From contig NWQR01000001.1 in assembly GCA_002798275.1 (NCBI GenBank), positions 620,001 to 684,000 on the forward strand: 64,000 nucleotides of DNA. The letters are read 5' to 3'. The position numbers were made by a program, and so were the translations under genes. The DNA is from Lysobacteraceae bacterium NML08-0793 (GTDB taxonomy: Bacteria; Pseudomonadota; Gammaproteobacteria; Xanthomonadales; Xanthomonadaceae). Under the pieces are notes generated by a model. That model worked only from the letters and a program-made list of their open reading frames with translations, did not search any database and was not told the DNA's origin. Shown in pieces: positions 60,998-64,000 of the stretch. The first letter of the stretch is position 1; every line of letters starts with the position of its first letter.

Positions 60998-62857
60998 TCA
61001 GGTATCCAGGAAGCTGCGCAGGGTTTCCGAGCGGCTGGGATGACGCAGCTTGCGCAATGCCTTGGCTTCAATCTGGCGAATGCGCTCGCGGGTAACATCG
61101 AACTGCTTGCCGACTTCTTCCAGGGTGTGGTCGGTATTCATGTCGATGCCAAAGCGCATGCGCAACACCTTGGCCTCGCGCGGGGTGAGGCCAGCCAGCA
61201 CGTCGCGCACCGTTTCCACCAAGTTGATGTCGGTGGTGGCGTCCACTGGCGACATGACATTGGTGTCTTCAATGAAGTCACCCAGATGCGAGTCTTCATC
61301 GTCACCAATCGGCGTTTCCATGGAAATCGGCTCTTTGGCGATTTTCATGACCTTGCGGATTTTGTCCTCGGGCATGTCCATCTCGCGCGCCAGTTCTTCC
61401 GGCGTAGCTTCGCGGCCATAGGTCTGCAACATCTGCCGCGAAATGCGATTGAGCTTGTTGATGGTTTCAATCATGTGCACCGGGATACGGATGGTGCGCG
61501 CCTGATCGGCAATCGAACGGGTAATAGCTTGGCGAATCCACCAAGTGGCATAGGTGGAGAACTTGAAGCCGCGGCGGAACTCAAACTTGTCCACTGCCTT
61601 CATCAGGCCGATATTGCCCTCTTGAATCAAATCGAGGAACTGCAGGCCGCGGTTGGTGTATTTCTTGGCGATGGAGATAACCAAGCGCAGGTTGGCCTCG
61701 ACCATTTCCTTCTTGGCCTTGCGCGCCTGTACTTCGCCATAAACCATGGTCTTGACCAGTTCACGCATGTCCGCGAGGGTCATTGAGTTCTTGCCTTCCA
61801 GCGCCAGAATCATTTCCTGCTGGGCAATGATCTGCTCGCGCAGGTCGCGCAGGGACGAGCCCCACTTCTGCTTGCGCTTGAGCATTTCATCCACCCAGCC
61901 CAAGTCGATATTGTTGCTGTCCCAAGCTTTCAGGAAGTCCTTGCGCGGCATCCCGGCCTGACGGGTGGCCAGCTCCATGATGCGGCGCTCACGGGTCTTG
62001 ATTTCGTTCTGCACATCGCGCAACTGCGCCACCAGCGCATCGAAATACGGCAGCGGGAACTTGAAGGTCACGAAGATGTCGGCCATTTCCTGACGCAGTT
62101 TGGCCACCGACTTGTGCGAAGGGCCGTGCTTGGCTAGGGCTTTTTCAAACTTGCCCCACAGCGCCGCCATTTCGCTCATACGCAGCTTGACTTCTTCCGG
62201 GTCCGGGCCCGAAGGCGCCGGCTCATCCGCCGCACCGGCATCCTCATCGTCGTCAGCGTCTTCGTCCAGCGCCTCGACCTCGTCTTCGACTTCTTCATCT
62301 TCCGCAGCGGCGGCAGCATTGGCTTCTTCAACGTAGTCATTGAAGCCAACCACCACTTCCGGCAGACGCTTCTTGCCATCCAAATGCTGCTGATAGTCCT
62401 CCAGCACCAGTTTGACCGAGGGCGGGAACAGCGCCAGCGAGGCCAGCATTTGATTGAGGCCTTCCTCGATACGCTTGGCGATGGCGATTTCACCTTCGCG
62501 GGTCAAAAGCTCGACCGAGCCCATTTCACGCATGTACATGCGCACCGGGTCGGTGGTACGGCCGGTTTCGGTATCCAGCGCCGAGAGCGCAGCGGCGGCT
62601 TCTTCGGCAGCCGTTTCGTCCACATCACGGCCGGAACCGGACTGCCCCGACAACAGCAGGGTTTCGGCATCGGGTGCAACTTCATGCACATCAATGCCCA
62701 TGCCATTAATCATGCTGATGATGTCTTCGATCTGCTCCGGATCGACCAGATCATCGGGCAGATGGTCATTGACCTCGGCATAGGTCAGATAGCCCTGTTC
62801 CAGGCCCTTGCTGATGAGCTGCTTGATTTCGGACTGGGCCTGACGATCACTGGCCAT
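60998..62857 (-). CDS. rpoD: RpoD, primary sigma factor sigma-70
   Basis: The housekeeping sigma factor directs RNA polymerase to most promoters. The 619-aa protein has region 1.1 at the start, region 1.2 ([11 protein letters not shown]), and a long acidic non-conserved segment (about 185-225). Region 2 follows ([17 protein letters not shown]), with the -10 recognition helix ([14 protein letters not shown]). Region 4 comes last, with the -35 helix ([12 protein letters not shown]). It is followed at once by tRNA-Ile(CAU). Confidence 0.98.
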   Translation of the reverse strand: MASDRQAQSEIKQLISKGLEQGYLTYAEVNDHLPDDLVDPEQIEDIISMINGMGIDVHEVAPDAETLLLSGQSGSGRDVDETAAEEAAAALSALDTETGRTTDPVRMYMREMGSVELLTREGEIAIAKRIEEGLNQMLASLALFPPSVKLVLEDYQQHLDGKKRLPEVVVGFNDYVEEANAAAAAEDEEVEDEVEALDEDADDDEDAGAADEPAPSGPDPEEVKLRMSEMAALWGKFEKALAKHGPSHKSVAKLRQEMADIFVTFKFPLPYFDALVAQLRDVQNEIKTRERRIMELATRQAGMPRKDFLKAWDSNNIDLGWVDEMLKRKQKWGSSLRDLREQIIAQQEMILALEGKNSMTLADMRELVKTMVYGEVQARKAKKEMVEANLRLVISIAKKYTNRGLQFLDLIQEGNIGLMKAVDKFEFRRGFKFSTYATWWIRQAITRSIADQARTIRIPVHMIETINKLNRISRQMLQTYGREATPEELAREMDMPEDKIRKVMKIAKEPISMETPIGDDEDSHLGDFIEDTNVMSPVDATTDINLVETVRDVLAGLTPREAKVLRMRFGIDMNTDHTLEEVGKQFDVTRERIRQIEAKALRKLRHPSRSETLRSFLDT

Positions 62858-62888
62858 GCGCTTCCACCTGAAAGAAACTGAACCCGTA

Positions 62889-62894
62889 ATTATA
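62889..62894 (-). promoter_or_regulatory. Candidate -10 element of rpoD
   Basis: A perfect TATAAT on the minus strand lies about 30 bases before the rpoD start, just after the dtd stop. No matching -35 hexamer is evident, so rpoD may have its own promoter as well as readthrough from dtd. Confidence 0.5.
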
Positions 62895-62919
62895 CTACTT
62901 TATCCCCCGGCTGCCGGAT

Positions 62920-63360
62920 TCAGGTTTGCAGCAGGAAGGTTACCGGGCCGTCATTGACCAGGCTCACCTGCATATGGGCACCAAAGCGCCCCATTTCCAC
63001 CCCTGGCGGGTGTTTTTTTCGACATTCATCCAACAACTGTTGATAAAGCTGCTCGGCAAGCGCCGGGGCAGCGGCACGACTGAAGCTCGGACGCAGGCCG
63101 CTGCGGGTATCGGCCGCCAAAGTGAACTGGCTCACCAGCAGCAATTGCCCGCCAGTATCTCGCAGGGCGCGATTCATGCGGCCTGCCTCGTCGGCAAACA
63201 CGCGATAGCCCAGCAGACGCTCGGCCATTTTTTCCACCTTGCCAGCATCGTCCTCCGGCTCGGCGCAGACCAAGGCCAGCAAGCCTGCGCCAATCTGGCC
63301 GACGACTTCTCCCGCCACTTCCACCTTCGCGCTGGAAACACGCTGAATCAAGGCCAACAT
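62920..63360 (-). CDS. dtd: Dtd, D-aminoacyl-tRNA deacylase
   Basis: Dtd removes D-amino acids (and Gly from tRNA-Ala) wrongly attached to tRNAs. The 146-aa protein has the two signature motifs of the family: S-Q-F-T-L-A-A-D-T (about 77-85) and the cross-subunit G-P motif in N-D-G-P-V-T-F-L at the C-terminus. It is the usual length. It diverges from the acyltransferase gene and precedes rpoD. Confidence 0.96.
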   Translation of the reverse strand: MLALIQRVSSAKVEVAGEVVGQIGAGLLALVCAEPEDDAGKVEKMAERLLGYRVFADEAGRMNRALRDTGGQLLLVSQFTLAADTRSGLRPSFSRAAAPALAEQLYQQLLDECRKKHPPGVEMGRFGAHMQVSLVNDGPVTFLLQT

Positions 63361-63456
63361 ATGCTTTTCTCCCGGAGAAAAAGCAAAGGTTAACCAAAGC
63401 CGCGCACTTGCCGGCGGTTTTCTCTACACTCAAATGCCTTTGTCCATGCGCTACCC

Positions 63457-64000
63457 ATGCTTTACTGGCTTGCCAAACTGATCGGCCTTCTGCCCATGTC
63501 CGCACTGCACTGGCTGGGCGAGCGACTTGCCGCTTTCTGGCTGCGTGGCAACCGCCGCGAAAGCCGGGTGGCGCTGCGCAGCCTAGAAGTCGCTTTTCCG
63601 CAAATGCCCGCCGCCGAACGCCATGCCCTACACCGGGCTGCGCTGCAAAGCACTGGCTGGCAGATGTTCGAAACCCTGCGTATCTGGACACGTCCGGTGC
63701 AGCAGAACCTGCGCTTGCTGCACGAAGGCAGCGGCTCTGAATTACTGGATGCCGCCATCGCCAGTGGCCGTGGCGTGATTATGGCCGCCCCGCATCACGG
63801 CAATTGGGAATTGCTGAACCAATGGCTGGCCACGCGCACCACGCTCGCCATTTTGTATGCGCCGCCGGAGTCGGCCAGGGTAGAAGCCTTTCTACGCCGG
63901 GTACGCAAGGCGCAGGGCGGCGAGAACCGGGTAGAGCAAATTCGCGCCGAGGGCATCGGCATCCGCCAACTGTTCAAGCGCCTGCAAGAAGGCGGCGTGG
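63457..64000 (+). CDS. LpxL/HtrB-family lipid A acyltransferase (5' part only)
   Basis: A rightward frame begins at ATG 63457 (M-L-Y-W-L-A-K-L-I-G) and runs off the end of the window after 181 codons. It shows an N-terminal membrane helix, V-A-L-R-S-L-E-V-A-F-P, and the acyltransferase H-x4-E block A-P-H-H-G-N-W-E-L-L. It is a relative of LpxL/LpxM, which add secondary acyl chains to lipid A at the inner membrane. The subtype cannot be settled without the C-terminal half. Confidence 0.88.
   Translation, partial: MLYWLAKLIGLLPMSALHWLGERLAAFWLRGNRRESRVALRSLEVAFPQMPAAERHALHRAALQSTGWQMFETLRIWTRPVQQNLRLLHEGSGSELLDAAIASGRGVIMAAPHHGNWELLNQWLATRTTLAILYAPPESARVEAFLRRVRKAQGGENRVEQIRAEGIGIRQLFKRLQEGGV

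Overview
The window is a high-GC gammaproteobacterial chromosome segment, most like the Lysobacterales (Xanthomonadaceae and relatives). The reasons are the order pilG-pilI-pilJ-chpA-chpB-chpC beside gshB and tonB, a division/wall cluster that lacks murD, a type-2 pyrF, and an ISXO2-like element. Nearly all of it is housekeeping sequence, with a few short accessory patches set between conserved operons. The species cannot be named from the sequence alone.

1-15.3 kb: the tail of bioA, rsmE, then a leftward type IV pilus chemosensory (Pil-Chp) operon: pilG, a 39-codon ORF, pilI, pilJ, a giant chpA, a CheB-like gene and chpC. chpA holds a 21-unit run of a 15-bp repeat. The CheB-like protein has lost its catalytic residues and no CheR-type gene is present, so methylation-based adaptation looks absent here. 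gshB and a tonB-like gene lie on the other strand.

15.3-22.6 kb: tsaB, ribBA, ribE, ribD, nrdR and glyA run leftward. Between ribBA and ribE sits about 1.9 kb of accessory DNA: a secreted protein gene, the last 39 codons of a PIN-domain toxin, and a Phd/YefM-type antitoxin paired with a zeta-type kinase. This is the best candidate for an unusual small system.

22.8-31.8 kb: an ABC export operon (adaptor, ATPase, two FtsX-like permeases), ettA, a lipoprotein/XRE-regulator/hypothetical patch, pyrF and a small membrane protein.

31.8-37.5 kb: formaldehyde detoxification (frmR, adhC, fghA), interrupted by a membrane methyltransferase-like gene and a phospholipase-D-like gene. A textbook TACT-G-tract-AGTA operator precedes frmR. 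A Pit phosphate transporter and a Nudix hydrolase follow.

37.5-54 kb: the complete leftward dcw cluster mraZ-rsmH-ftsL-ftsI-murE-murF-mraY-ftsW-murG-murC-ddlB-ftsQ-ftsA-ftsZ, with murD missing. Its promoter carries four GTGG MraZ boxes at exact 10-bp spacing. The RNase P RNA gene lies upstream.

54-64 kb: rsmI diverges from lpoA-yraN. Next comes a decayed patch: a C39-peptidase ABC exporter with a large internal deletion, a Tiki/ChaN-like secreted protein, an 88-aa ORF, and an IS1595-family element with intact inverted repeats but no target duplication. The window ends with an AlgR-like regulator, an esterase, tRNA-Ile(CAU), rpoD, dtd and the start of an LpxL-type acyltransferase.
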